Assembly: GCA_009667805.1 (NCBI GenBank)
Contig: CM019072.1
Coordinates: forward strand, 36,883,519 to 36,947,518
Reading direction: 5' to 3'
Origin: Leptobrachium leishanense
Lineage: Eukaryota; Chordata; Amphibia; Anura; Megophryidae
DNA length: 64,000 bases
Below the pieces are notes generated by a model that was not told where the DNA came from, ran no database searches, and worked only from the letters and a program-made list of their open reading frames with translations. Of the stretch, positions 43,598-53,684 are shown one piece after another. A program made the position numbers and the translations under genes. Every line of letters begins with the position of its first letter. The stretch's first letter is position 1.

Positions 43598-44836
43598 GTT
43601 TTGATAGTAGGATGCAAACGCGTTTGTGATCTCGTCCGGTGTGGAGTGCAGTGACCAGATGGTAGCCTAATCTTGGGGATGTAGTCCACCTGTCGGCGCT
43701 TTTTCAGTAAGGTAGCCAGTATCTTGCCCGGTCTATTTTCCCGTAATGCGAATGTACATTTAGCTCTCGCAGCGTCTAGGCGCAAGCTACTATCCAGAAT
43801 GTCATTAAGTCGACGGCGTAACTGCATGGCTTCCGCCATTTGAAGATCAGTCGGGGAGCTGGTAGAGAAGGATTCCAATGTGCGAATTTGTGTTACCAGG
43901 TCAATTATTTCCTTTGATTTGGATTTTTTCACCGCTGTAGCTCTACTAATTAGAAGCCCACGTACCACCGCCTTGTGTGCTTCCCATACAGTCCCGACCG
44001 GGACTCCCTCTACGTCAAGGTTATCTTGAAAATAATTTGTCAGGTGTTCAGAGATCTTGGCCGTAAAGGCCGGATCATCAAGTAAAGTAACGTTCAATCG
44101 CCATGTCCGCTCTCGTGGGCGAACCAGAGGGGAAGTCATTGACATCCAGACCGGCGAGTGGTCGGACCAAGAACGTACCCCTACGTTAGTGTCCGAAACT
44201 AAGGGAAGTTGGTGTTGTTGTACGAACAGATAATCCAACCTTGAAAACGAATCATGTACCGGTGAATAGAAGGAAAAATCCCTGGCACTCGCGTTGAAGG
44301 TACGCCAGACATCCACTAATCTCATGGTGTCTAAGGATCGTCTAATATGTCTCAGGGTACTGGAGGGGATAGACGAGCAGCGCCTAGAAGTATCCCACTT
44401 GGGATCAAGTGGGACATTAAGGTCTCCCGCCAAGACCAGAATACCGGCGGTAAACTGGACAAGTTTCTTAAGAATCCGTGCTAGGCATTTGTGTTGATCT
44501 CTATTTGGTAGATAAATGGACGCAAACGTGTATTGCGTTTCCAAGATAGTGCCCTTTACAAAAATATAACGGCCCTCCACATCTGCCAGTTGGTCTGTCA
44601 ATTGGAAAGGAACATCTTTAGAGATAAGGATGGCAGTACCTCTAGATTTCGTGTCTGTATAATCACTGAAGAATCCCGGGATAAGCCTTCGAAAGAAGTC
44701 GAGGCGGGTCTCTTGCTCGAAAATGTGTCTCCTGAAGGAAAGCTACCGCCGTCCGAAGAGAGAGAAGTTCCCTCATTAAGCGACCTCTCTTTTCTGGGAC
44801 ATTTAGGCCCTTAACATTATATGTCAGGAACCTCAT
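43546..44836 (-). pseudogene. L1 ORF2: endonuclease domain, frameshifted
   Basis: The APE-type endonuclease starts at MRFLTYNVKGLNVPEKRGRL (44836) with FLQETHF (metal-binding Glu). It changes frame between 44663 and 44601 and continues LAGDLNVPLDPKWD, FSRLDYLFV and SWSDHSPVW (catalytic Asp-His). A further break near 43600 separates it from RT. This domain nicks the genomic target for target-primed reverse transcription. A start slightly upstream (44896) is also possible. Confidence 0.9.
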
Positions 44837-45539
44837 AGACTTCGCTCGAAAGGCCGAACTCCCAGTCCCCCGGTCCATCTCCGGCCCGGCAGCCATGTCA
44901 AAATGAGGGCGGGAGGGGAGGAATGGGAAGTGAAGGGAAGGAGGTGGGGGGGGAGGAAACAACGGACAAAGAAGAGAAAAGAAGAAAGCACTAGGAGGAC
45001 AGAGAAAGAAAAGAACACAGAACAGATACACAGTAATGAGGCAGAAAACGTCCGTCAGGCACACTAGTTCAGGAGCTAACTCACTGGACCGCGCCCCTGA
45101 GGAAAGATTGGACGTATAAACCTCCGGGGAGAGTCGTGTAGTCAAAAGTCACTTATACGTAACGTAGACAACAATAGAAACGAAATCAAGTAGAAGATAG
45201 CCATAAACGCCGATCAGCTAGGTCATCCGCTGATCCACAGGTATCAATAAACATCAACTATAAATTGCTGAAGGAAATAAACCGCTTTAAACCACCTTAT
45301 ACTAAAACATTAAACAGGAACTCATTATTCGTATTTGCAGTATTGTCTATGACAATCGTTCTTTCGAATCCCCAGTGTTTGTGCGATGCACTGACATAGA
45401 TCCGTCGTTGCTCCGGCCCCCACCCTCCTCGTCCACCCAGCCTCAATCCCAATATCCCCCTCGTCCCAACTTGGCACCTCATCCGTATATATATCTCTAA
45501 GCCGCATCATGAGGTAACGAAGGCACAACCACCCAATTC

Positions 45540-45965
45540 AACATACTAGAAGGACTTTTTTTTTTTTTTTTTCCCCCCTTTCCCTCCTCCCCCCCCTTCC
45601 TCCCCCCCCTCCCCCCTTTCCCCCCCTTCTTCCCCCCCCCTCCCCGCTCCCTCATCCTTTTCCCCCCCCCTCCACCTCACTCCAGCCCCTCCCATTCTTC
45701 CCGCTGGCGGTGAAAGAAAGCCCCCCAAAAAACAATTTTCGAAGCCCAGTGAATAAACCGGTAACGACACAATCAATATAGGACTTCTGAGGAGGAATAT
45801 CAACGTCAACTTTTTTTTTTTTTTTTTCCCCTTTTTTCCCCCCCCCCTCCCTCCCCCCCCTCTTCCCTCTTTCTTTTCCCCCCCTCCCCCCCCTCCCTCC
45901 ATGTCCCTCCCTCTCCAATCTCCCTCTCCTCCTCCTTCAACCTTCCTTTCCTCCCCACAACATTC
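45540..45965 (-). repeat. Purine-rich inter-ORF tract of L1
   Basis: The plus strand shows two blocks of a long T run followed by C-rich runs (45557-45680 and 45812-45900). In the element's sense strand these are G-runs followed by A-runs. Several GGGG clusters could form G-quadruplexes in the RNA. The two blocks look like a local duplication with about 130 bp between them. Confidence 0.8.
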
Positions 45966-46308
45966 CCCCCCATATCAAGTTGAAAACAGTCCTTCACGTT
46001 GCAGTCTCTGTTATTCTCCGCGTAGGACAGATAAGACCATGTATGTTCTCCATCTCTCAAAAAGTGTCCAGAATATATTTCCATTCATGTAAGGGTGCCA
46101 GTCAGGGAAATGGGGCCGCGTAACGTACCTTGAGGCTGTAGCAAGTATAGCAGGCCAGTGGAGGTCCATTCCAACCAATCAGCTCATCGTCGTCTCAAGC
46201 GACTTATAGGTGGACGTCACCTCGGGGTCCCGGAGGGTGCGTGTAACCGACATGAAAGGAAAAAGGGGGCGGTCGGCATCGACAGAAAGAATCATCAGAG
46301 CATCAGGT

Positions 46309-47355
46309 TCAATCTCCAGCACGGGAGCCGAAATCTTCAGTGCGGCGTTGTTTCCTACGGTCTCCAGGCCCGAAGGATCTTTGTGGGCGGGGTTGGGTCA
46401 TAGATGGCGCCTGTTCCTCCAGATGCATCCGTTCCCAGTCCGGAATTTCCAATTCCGGCAGCTGAAGGTTGCGGAGAAAGGCCGGGGCGTCACTCGGAGT
46501 GGAAATCGTGGACATGGTCCCATTCCGGAGTACCGTCAGGGAGAACGGGTATCCCCAGCGATATGGGATATCAGCCTTTCTTAGCTCCGTTGTTACCGGC
46601 CGGAGAGCCCTCCTAGCCGATAACGTGAATTTAGAAAGATCAGCATAGATTTCAACTGAATCTCCTTCGAATTCCCACGCTCGTCTTGTCTGAGCAGTTT
46701 TGAACAGGCGGTCTTTAAGATTAAAGTTCGGCAGGTGGCAGATAATGTCTCTTGGGGTCGACGGAGCGGAGGATTGCGTGAAGCGAAAGACGCGGTGGGC
46801 TCTATCGATGTCCGAAAGTTGAAATTTCCCGTCCGGGAAAATGGCGCGAAATAGCCGGGTTAAATATAATCTGGTGTCCGTTTCCTCTTCTTTGACCCCC
46901 CTAACCCGAATATTATGCCGGCGAGACCGATTTTCCAGGTCATCCATGCGGCGTAGTAAGACGGACATTGCTGGCGGGTTCCGGCCCATTCCGGCAGCCG
47001 CTGGCAGGGATTCCCCTGTGGATTCGAGGCGGATAACCCGTTCTTCTAGGGCCTTAAGATCCGATCGCATTTCGGAGACCTCACCTTTCAGCGAACTGCC
47101 AAGAGACGTAGCCAGGTCCTGCAAGTCCTTTTTTGTTGGTAGGGCCGCGATCAGGTCTTCCAGCCGTCGCATACGAGAGTGGTCTTCCATCATTGAGGCC
47201 TCCGATGGTTCCGGCGAAATCGAGGACGCCTGACTAGGCCCCGAGGAGCGCGTGGCTGGGGCGTTCAGGAAAGGTTCCATAGTTCCCTGGAAAGGGGTTC
47301 GGGGGGTTCCTGGTATCGAGGTGGTCATTTTCTTGCTCTTTCCCTTCATCATCAC
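46309..47355 (-). CDS. L1 ORF1 protein, intact frame
   Basis: The frame is 348 codons from MMMKGKSKKMTT. A Ser/Pro-rich N-terminus precedes a coiled-coil at about 60-115 (MRRLEDLIAALPTKKDLQDL, then EMRSDLKALEERVIRLES). An RRM-like region follows, with the hallmark MDDLENRSRRHNIRVRGVKE near 137-156. The C-terminal domain reads IDRAHRVFRF near 183-192, through SAPSTPRDIICHLPNF, to a basic tail. This is the nucleic-acid-binding trimeric chaperone of L1 ribonucleoproteins. No stop or shift is seen, in contrast with ORF2. The upstream Met choice within MMM is arbitrary. Confidence 0.93.
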   Translation of the reverse strand: MMMKGKSKKMTTSIPGTPRTPFQGTMEPFLNAPATRSSGPSQASSISPEPSEASMMEDHSRMRRLEDLIAALPTKKDLQDLATSLGSSLKGEVSEMRSDLKALEERVIRLESTGESLPAAAGMGRNPPAMSVLLRRMDDLENRSRRHNIRVRGVKEEETDTRLYLTRLFRAIFPDGKFQLSDIDRAHRVFRFTQSSAPSTPRDIICHLPNFNLKDRLFKTAQTRRAWEFEGDSVEIYADLSKFTLSARRALRPVTTELRKADIPYRWGYPFSLTVLRNGTMSTISTPSDAPAFLRNLQLPELEIPDWERMHLEEQAPSMTQPRPQRSFGPGDRRKQRRTEDFGSRAGD

Positions 47356-47450
47356 CTGTTTATCAGCAGGATTGAAAGCGTATTAAACAGCGATATGGCC
47401 GGAGCTCTAGGTTCACGCAGTCATCTTCTAGCTCGGTCAGGCCACTCCCC

Positions 47451-47464
47451 GGTCTTTCCTTTTT
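47451..47464 (+). repeat. L1 target-site duplication, right copy
   Basis: GGTCTTTCCTTTTT, identical to 40445-40458. Confidence 0.88.
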
Positions 47465-47475
47465 GTCCATTTCAG

Positions 47476-47508
47476 ATAATCCAGTATATCGACCACCTAT
47501 TGGCATAT
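47476..47508 (+). repeat. 33-bp direct repeat, right copy
   Basis: Exact copy of 39927-39959, directly outside the right inverted end TTTCAG. Confidence 0.93.
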
Positions 47509-47916
47509 GTGAGCTAATTTCTGTCGCCAAGCTCTGTAGGTTTGATTTGGGTGTTAACTTAACCAGAGCTGTTGTAATCTTACCAGAGCCATTATAGTCT
47601 ATGGAGTTAGGTTTACAACAGATCTGTGTTAAGTTGGCACCGACTTTGGAAAATTGCCCTGAGAATTTAGTTTGGAGACGTTCATACAGATATGAGAAAG
47701 CATTATGGGATGGTATTCACATAGCAATTACTCCCTCACGTGATGACAAACCCTTGGTAGTGAAAGAGTTAAAAATTGTAAAATAGACACTTTATATTTA
47801 TCATTAATTATAAAAGAAATATTTGGGATTATTCCCAAGGACGGCAACGCTGACCGTAGCTGGCCTGAAGGGGTTCAGGGAAGGGAAAAAAAAGCATCAG
47901 CATTTTTTTTTTTTTT
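47509..47916. repeat. MITE remnant flanking the foldback insertion
   Basis: TTACCAGAGCCATTATAGTC also occurs near 21850. TTGCCCTGAG at the right and CTGAGGGCAATATTCCAAGG at 39815 look like the two ends of one older MITE that the foldback element split. Confidence 0.45.
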
Positions 47917-48800
47917 AAAGACAACAACCCAAATTTTGCCTATTTTTTTTAAAAAAGATCAGTAACTTTATTGGGCTTTTTGCTGCGGATGAAAAAAATA
48001 AACGGTTGAATAAAAACAAAAATATAATTTTCCATTGAATCCTATGGGCTGTTGACCAGAATCACTTCTCTATGGGACAATGTCCCTGTCGCCGCATGGC
48101 GATTTTAACTATACAATTCATCTTTTTCATGTAGTTTGTACCAGATCGTCCCGGCATCGTCCGAAAAATCACATTCAAATGGGAAAGATCAAAAGTCTGT
48201 TGTAGTTGCGAAAAATCGTCTGATGGAAGTCGGAGGCAGTGAAAGAGGGCTGAATCTCCTGCATGTTGTAGGATCGGTCGGACAACTTCAGACTTTGGAT
48301 GATTGCACCATCACACCAATACGGACCCAGTGGATGACCAGCCAAAGTTATTGTTTTTAAAGACAACAACCCAAATTTTGCCTATTTTTTTTAAAAAAGA
48401 TCAGTAACTTTATTGGGCTTTTTGCTGCGGATGAAAAAAATAAACGGTTGAATAAAAACAAAAATATAATTTTCCATTGAATCCTATGGGCTGTCGACCA
48501 GAATCACTTCTCTATGGGACAATGTCCCTGCCGCCGCATGGCGATTTTAACTATACAATTCATCTTTTTCATGTAGTTTGTACCAGATCGTCCCGGCATC
48601 ATCCGAAAAATCACATTCAAATGGGAAAGATCAAAAGTCTGTTGTAGTTGCGAAAAATCGTCTGATGGAAGTCGGAGGCAGTGAAAGAGGGCTGAATCTC
48701 CTGCATGTTGTAGGATCGGTCGGACAACTTCAGACTTTGGATGATTGCACCATCACACCAATACGGACCCAGTGGATGACCAGCCAAAGTTATTGTTTAA
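47917..48800 (+). repeat. 442-bp tandem duplication, two copies
   Basis: Copy 1 is 47917-48358 and copy 2 is 48359-48800, offset 442 bp throughout. Only a few substitutions were spotted (GTTGACC/GTCGACC, GTCGCCG/GCCGCCG, CGTCCG/CATCCG). Each includes a frame of at least 74 codons starting MYQIVPASSEKSH. No similarity is recognised, and the frame is probably fortuitous. Confidence 0.95.
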
Positions 48801-49019
48801 TATGTATACAGGTGATTTCTTTCTTTTTTTCTTTCAGAGTTCACTCATAAGATGTTCCTCTTCTGAAATTGTCTGCAAGATATTTTCTTTTAAATTGTCG
48901 TGAAGATTATTAAATAAAGCTGCAACAAAGTCAAATCTCCATTGTGTTTCTTTACAGATGCTGCAGATCCTCTTCAATCTGTTAAACTCCTGTCATTATT
49001 TCCGTTCTGCATGATAGAC
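48801..49019. other. Unassigned AT-rich DNA
   Basis: No feature recognised. Confidence 0.4.
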
Positions 49020-49154
49020 CAGGGATGTCAAACGCCGGCACCCCCACATGTTTCTGAATTACAATGCCCTTGATTCCCTAGCCATCTATCACATTCAAAG
49101 AATTTTGGAACTTGTAGGCATTAGCATCTGGGGGCCGGGAGTTTGACATTCCTG
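49020..49154. mobile_element. Small hAT MITE (CAGGGATGTC family)
   Basis: The ends are CAGGGATGTCAAACGCCGGC and, in reverse complement, CAGGAATGTCAAACTCCCGG. It has the same architecture as 32531-32667. The flanking 8-mers match only partly. Confidence 0.82.
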
Positions 49155-49304
49155 GGATATGGCCTCCTGTTTCTCCTTATCATGAGGGTTTAATTGTCAA
49201 ATATCTAAATACCCTGGCATTCACAGAGGGGTCTTCCCTGCCTGCTCACTTTGAGGGTGCACGGAGAGCCACTGGTTGTTAATGAGAGCTGTGGGAAATC
49301 TGTG

Positions 49305-49312
49305 CTCACAGC
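49305..49312 (+). repeat. Target-site duplication CTCACAGC (left) of hAT element
   Basis: The same 8 bp occurs at 51792-51799, directly after the right terminus. Confidence 0.95.
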
Positions 49313-49554
49313 CAGTGGCGTCACTAGGGTTGGTGTCACCCGGTGCGGTAACTTATGGTGTCACCCCCCCCCGAGTTTTACGGATTTTTTTAACTACTCT
49401 TACTCCTAAATCAGTACTCCCATATAACACTGAATGCTCATACACACAGCGCACATTACTGTGAAGTTTATTGCTGTGGAGCTCTCTCATATGCTCACAC
49501 AAATTTTTGCCAACTGCCAGCAAGTACGGTGCCTGTTCGAAGGCAGTGAAAGCA

Positions 49555-51505
49555 CACATGGATATATATTGCCCCCAGCAGCTCTGGATATATTGCCCCC
49601 AGCAGCTCACCCATGGATATATATTGCCCCCAGCAGCTCACCCATGGATATATATTGCCCCCAGCTCACATATGGATATATTGCCCCAGTTCACAATTAT
49701 ATATTGCCCCCAGCAGCTCACCCATGGATATATATTGCGCCTCAGCTCACACATGGATATATTGCCCCAGACCAGCTCACACATGGATATATTGCCCCCA
49801 GACCAGCTCACGCATGGATATTGCCCCAGCTCTCATGGATATGCCCCCAGCACACATGGATACTGCCCCAAGCACACATATATACTGCCCCCAGCACACA
49901 TGGATACTGCCCCAGCTCACATGGATATTCCCCAGCTCTCATGGATATGCCCCAGGAGTTCTCATGGATATGCCCCAGCAGCTCTGATGGATATGCCCCA
50001 GCAGCTCCCATGGATATTGCCCCAGCTCCTCTCATGGATATTGCCCCAGCTCTCATGGATATACTGCTCCATCTCCTCTCATGGATTTTGCCCCAGCTCA
50101 TGGATTTTGCTCCAGCTCATGGATATGCCCCAGCTCATGGATATACTGCCCCAGCTCATGGATATACTGCCCCAGCTCATGGATAATGTCCCAGCTCATG
50201 GATATGCCCCAGCTTATGGATAATGCCCCAGCTCATGGATATACTGCCCCAGCTCATGGATAGTGCCCCAGCTCATGGATACTGCCCCCAGCTCATGGAT
50301 AATGCCCCAGCTCATGGATAATGCCCCAGCTTATGGATATGCCCCAGATCATGGATAATGCCCCAGCTCATGAATAATGCCTCCAGCTCATGGATTTGCC
50401 CCAGCTCATGGATAATGCCCCAGCTCATGGATATGCCCCAGCTCATGGATATTTCCCCAGCTCATGGATATTGCCTCAGCTCATGGATAATGCCCCAGCT
50501 CATGGATACTGCCCCAGCTCATGGATATGCCCCAGCTCATAGATATACTGCCCCAGCTCATGGATATAATGCCCCAGCTCATAGATATTGCCCCAGCTCA
50601 TGGATACTGCCCCCAGCTCATGGATACTGCCCAGCACATGGATAATGCCCCAGCTCATGGATACTGCCCCAGCTCATGGATAATGCCCCAGCTCATGGAT
50701 ATGCCCCAGCTCATGGATACTGCCCCAGCTCATGGATATGCCGCAGCTCATGGATTTGCCCCAGCTCATGGATAATGCCCCAGCTCATGGATACTGCCCC
50801 AGCTCATGGATAATGCCCCAGCTGATGGATACTGCCCCAGCTGATGGATACTGCCCCCAGCTCATGAATACTGCCCAGCACATGGATAATGCCCCAGCTC
50901 ATAGATACTGCCCCAGCTCATGGATATGCCCCAGCTCATGGATATTTCCCCAGCTCATGGATAATGCCCCAGCTCATGGATTCTGCCCCAGCTCATGGAT
51001 ACTGCCCCAGCTCATGGATATGCCCCAGCTCATGGATATACTGCCCCAGCTCATGGATATACTGCCCCAGCTCATGGATATAATGCCCCAGCTCATGGAT
51101 TTGCCCCAGCTCATGGATTTGCCCCAGCTCATGGATATGACCCAGCTCATGGATACTGCCCCAGCTCCTGGATACTGCCCCCAGCTCTTGGATACTGCCC
51201 CCAGCTCATGGATACTGCCCCAGCTCATACTGCCCCAGCTCCTGGATATGCCCCAGCTCCTGGATATTGCCCCAGCTCCTGGATAATGCCCCAGCTCATG
51301 GATACTGCCCCAGCTCATGGACATGTCCCAGCTCATGGATTTGCCCCAGCTCATGGATAATGCCCCAGCTCATGGATAATGCCCCAGCTTATGGATATGC
51401 CCCAGCTCATGGATAATGCCCCAGCTCATGGATAATGCCCCAGCTCATGGATACTGCCCCAGCTCATGGATACTGCCCCAGCTCATGGATAATGCCCCCA
51501 GCTCA
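49555..51505. repeat. Minisatellite, unit about 18-21 bp, roughly 100 copies
   Basis: Units are of the form CCCCAGCTCATGGATA followed by TGC, ATGC, TTGC, CTGC or ATACTGC. At the left edge the unit is longer (ATATATTGCCCCCAGCAGCTC...) and changes gradually into the shorter unit that dominates from 50080. Long frames across it (MDMPQLMD repeats) are artefacts. Confidence 0.96.
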
Positions 51506-51514
51506 CCTCCTGCG

Positions 51515-51755
51515 CTGCGTGTTCTGCTCCCTCTGAGCGTCCGGCGGCATGGAGCTTGGGCGCTCGCCTGGGGGAGCCATGTGACCAGCCGCGATCTCGC
51601 GAGAACTCGGCTGGTGACGTGTTTCCCCCAGGCGAGCGCCGAAGCTGCATAGCTTCGGACGCTCTCAGGGAGCAAACAGGCGGCGCAGGGTGAGACACCT
51701 GCCCTTAGCCCTTAGCGTGACGGCGTCACCCTAAGGGCAGGTGTCACCTGGTGCA
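51515..51755. repeat. G+C-rich inverted repeat inside second hAT element
   Basis: Arm sequences such as GCGCTCGCCTGGGGGA and CCCCCAGGCGAGCGC, and TGACCAGCCGCG paired with CGGCTGGTGA, close around CTCGCGAGA at about 51596-51603. CTGACACC..CCTTAG and CTAAGGGCAGGTGTCAC-like pieces extend it. Confidence 0.88.
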
Positions 51756-51799
51756 GGCCGCACCCCCCACCCCCACGTAGCGACACGCCTGCTCACAGC

Positions 51800-52257
51800 C
51801 TTCAGCAATCTCCGTAATACTGTCCATACTCACCACACAGGGGTTGTCTTCACCTGTCTGATTATGAAAGATGTTGCAGAGATTGCCAAAAGGTGCGTGC
51901 AGATTTCACGCTGCATAGCGTTTAGTACCAGCCAGCAGCTCTGCACACATCCACAGTATCTTCACAGGGAAGGCTCCGATGACCCGGAATTCTGTAGCGG
52001 CCAAGTAGCTGGTCTGACCATGAGTCGTGCGGCATCCGATTAGGACTCTGTATCAGCTGATGCCCGAACAACTCAGTGGCCAAAGAAGTCCATTGGGACA
52101 TCCTTATTTACATATATATTTGAAGTCATGTTTTATTGTATGACTGAGACAAATTCTATATCACAATACAAAGAGAAAGTGGCTCAATCCTCATTTTCCT
52201 ACAGAGCACCACAATTATGGAATAACCTCCCAGACGCCATCAAATCTTCCCCCAGTC
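51800..52257 (+). repeat. Older repeat DNA with LINE tail fragment
   Basis: At 52175-52257 one frame reads SSFSYRAPQLWNNLPDAIKS, a motif of Jockey-group LINE C-termini. It continues after the piggyBac MITE at about 52889 (SLMSSLLTY-like). The rest is unassigned. Confidence 0.55.
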
Positions 52258-52261
52258 TTAA

Positions 52262-52884
52262 CCTCCCTGGCGGTCTAATTTTTTCAAAATTTTGTGTCTA
52301 AAAGCATCTCAATTTTTTTTTTTTAAAGGAAACGTGTTTTTGTACATAGTTAGCCTGTAATAATTAGGAATCACGCACTGAAATCCGTGAAATCAAGAGT
52401 CCTTACTGGTAAAATCCTTTATAAATAAATAAATAAATTAATTAAAAAAAAATAGTAAATACACGGAGACCGATAAAGTTTGAAACACGACATAATAATT
52501 TATTATCCCAAAAATAATTATCCAAAATAATGCAAATAAATGATATTCAATAAAATATAACAAAAAACACTGATGTCTGAGAACAAGGGTGAGATGATGT
52601 ATGGTCTATTTCCTATCCTGTACTGCCACCTAGTGGCCGTTCATAAACATTGCATTTTGTATTCAGTGTTTATTATGAATGAAATTTGCTGCGGTCCAGC
52701 CCCCCTGCATCATGTGACTCGCAGGGAGCCTTCCAGGAGGCAGCTCACCATGATCACACTGCGGAGGACAGCGAGGGAGCGGAGGAGGAGGTGAGTATGT
52801 ATCCAGCCCGAGTGTGGCTCGGGGTTACCGTTCGTGGTAGTGAAATTTAACCCCGAGTCACACTCGGGAATACCGCCAGGGAGG
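52262..52884. mobile_element. piggyBac-like MITE with TTAA duplication
   Basis: The ends are CCTCCCTGGCGGT and ACCGCCAGGGAGG, flanked by TTAA at 52258-52261 and 52885-52888. CGAGTGTGGCTCGGGGTTAC and its complement lie near the right end. It interrupts a LINE tail. It is related to 32798-33005. A small internal TTTTACCAG/AAATAAATAAAT piece lies at 52405-52440. Confidence 0.93.
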
Positions 52885-53057
52885 TTAAGTCACTCATGAG
52901 CTCCCTATTAACATACCTCAATACGGAATGCGCCTGTAAACATGTAACAGTGACTATTTTACTTACATATTTAATTTCTGTGTTAATATGTATATTTGTG
53001 TTGTGTTTATATATATTTATTAAATACATTGTATTTCTGTAATGACTGTAAAATTTC

Positions 53058-53146
53058 AATGTTCTTGAACCCAGGACATACTTGAAAATGAGATCAATCT
53101 CAATGTATCCTTCCTGGTAAAATACTTTGCAAATAAATAAATAAAT
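53058..53146 (-). mobile_element. Short interspersed repeat (SINE-like tail)
   Basis: It has the same core as 7768-7856 in reverse: CTTGAACCCAGGACATACTT, ATGTATCCTTCCTGGTAAAA, then AAATAAATAAATAAAT. Confidence 0.78.
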
Positions 53147-53149
53147 TCT

Positions 53150-53510
53150 ATGTCCTTATTTTCAGCAGATTCATAATATATTATTATTATTATGTATACG
53201 TCATGTCCTGTCAGAATGCTACAACATAAAAAAATGTGAATTTCCATTCAGATTTCATTCATGTACAGTGTGTAAAATGATATATTTTTTTTACATTTTA
53301 TCTGAGCCTTTGTGATTATATATTCTATGGGGTATTCTTGTTAAAACAATTAGAAATGGGAACCTGTTACTGTATTTTTCTAAGAAAATACGCGATTTTA
53401 GCTAAAGCTGAAGAAACAACATTTTTCATTGTGGGAAATTAGAAGGTGAGTTAGTGCAGCGTCATTGGCCACATTATAATTGAAAAGTGAACAATAGTGC
53501 TGCGTTATAG
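53150..53510 (+). repeat. Interspersed repeat, copy 2
   Basis: It is diverged and collinear with 22985-23450 (see shared TATGTATACGTCATGTCCTG). It ends next to the CR1-like LINE. Confidence 0.65.
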
Positions 53511-53684
53511 TAATTCAGCAAAGGGAATCCGGTTTCTGAACCTTTTAAATGATACCTTCATGACACAACTGGTAGAAATGCCAACTAGAGAGGATAACTG
53601 TCTGAATCTGGTTATAACAAATAATGTGGATTTTTTCTCAAATATTCATGTAAGGGAACAGTTGGGAAACAGTGACCATAATAT

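Larger units (their letters stand above)
40459..47450 (-). mobile_element. Nearly full-length L1-type LINE
   Basis: Minus-strand order: 5' end GGGGAGTGGCCTGACCGAGC, ORF1 (intact, 46309-47355), a purine-rich inter-ORF region, ORF2 with two frame breaks, and a 3' end ACACTAT without poly(A). The 14-bp target duplications are perfect, so both ends are complete. It is of the L1/Tx1 kind by ORF1 architecture and RT sequence. Few lesions suggest a fairly recent insertion. Confidence 0.9.
39960..47475. mobile_element. Foldback element with hammerhead-like motif, split by L1
   Basis: The outer ends are CTGAAATGGACAAAAGGAAA at the left and its complement GTCTTTCC..TTTTTGTCCATTTCAG at the right. After removing the L1 (40459-47450) and one target copy, the element is about 510 bp. 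Its arms are about 110 bp each (39960-40074 and 40345-40458 plus 47465-47475) and a 270-bp centre holds the hammerhead-like motif at 40214-40259. Penelope-like elements often carry such motifs and inverted ends, so a Penelope-derived or retrozyme-like origin is inferred. There is no coding region. Confidence 0.75.
49313..51791. mobile_element. Second hAT element with minisatellite and hairpin
   Basis: The left end is CAGTGGCGTCACTAGGGTTG. The right end in reverse complement is CAGGCGTGTCGCTACGTGGG. Subterminal GGTGTCACC..GGTGCGG boxes occur on both sides. It is flanked by CTCACAGC twice. The interior has about 240 bp of unique sequence, then about 2 kb of minisatellite, then a G+C-rich inverted repeat (51515-51745). 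The same plan is seen, reversed, in 3111-4386. There is no transposase. Confidence 0.93.

Noticed and set aside
45540..45965. Arginine/glycine-rich protein frames (GGGEKKEGRGGG)
   Set aside because: They are produced by the purine-rich inter-ORF tract of the L1 and have no independent support.
48136..48850. Repeated 74-90 codon frame as a duplicated small gene
   Set aside because: The frame is duplicated only because the DNA is. No similarity or codon bias was recognised.
49434..51360. Frames of up to 250 codons with MDMPQLMDILPQ-type repeats
   Set aside because: Same cause: the repeat unit lacks stops in several frames on both strands.
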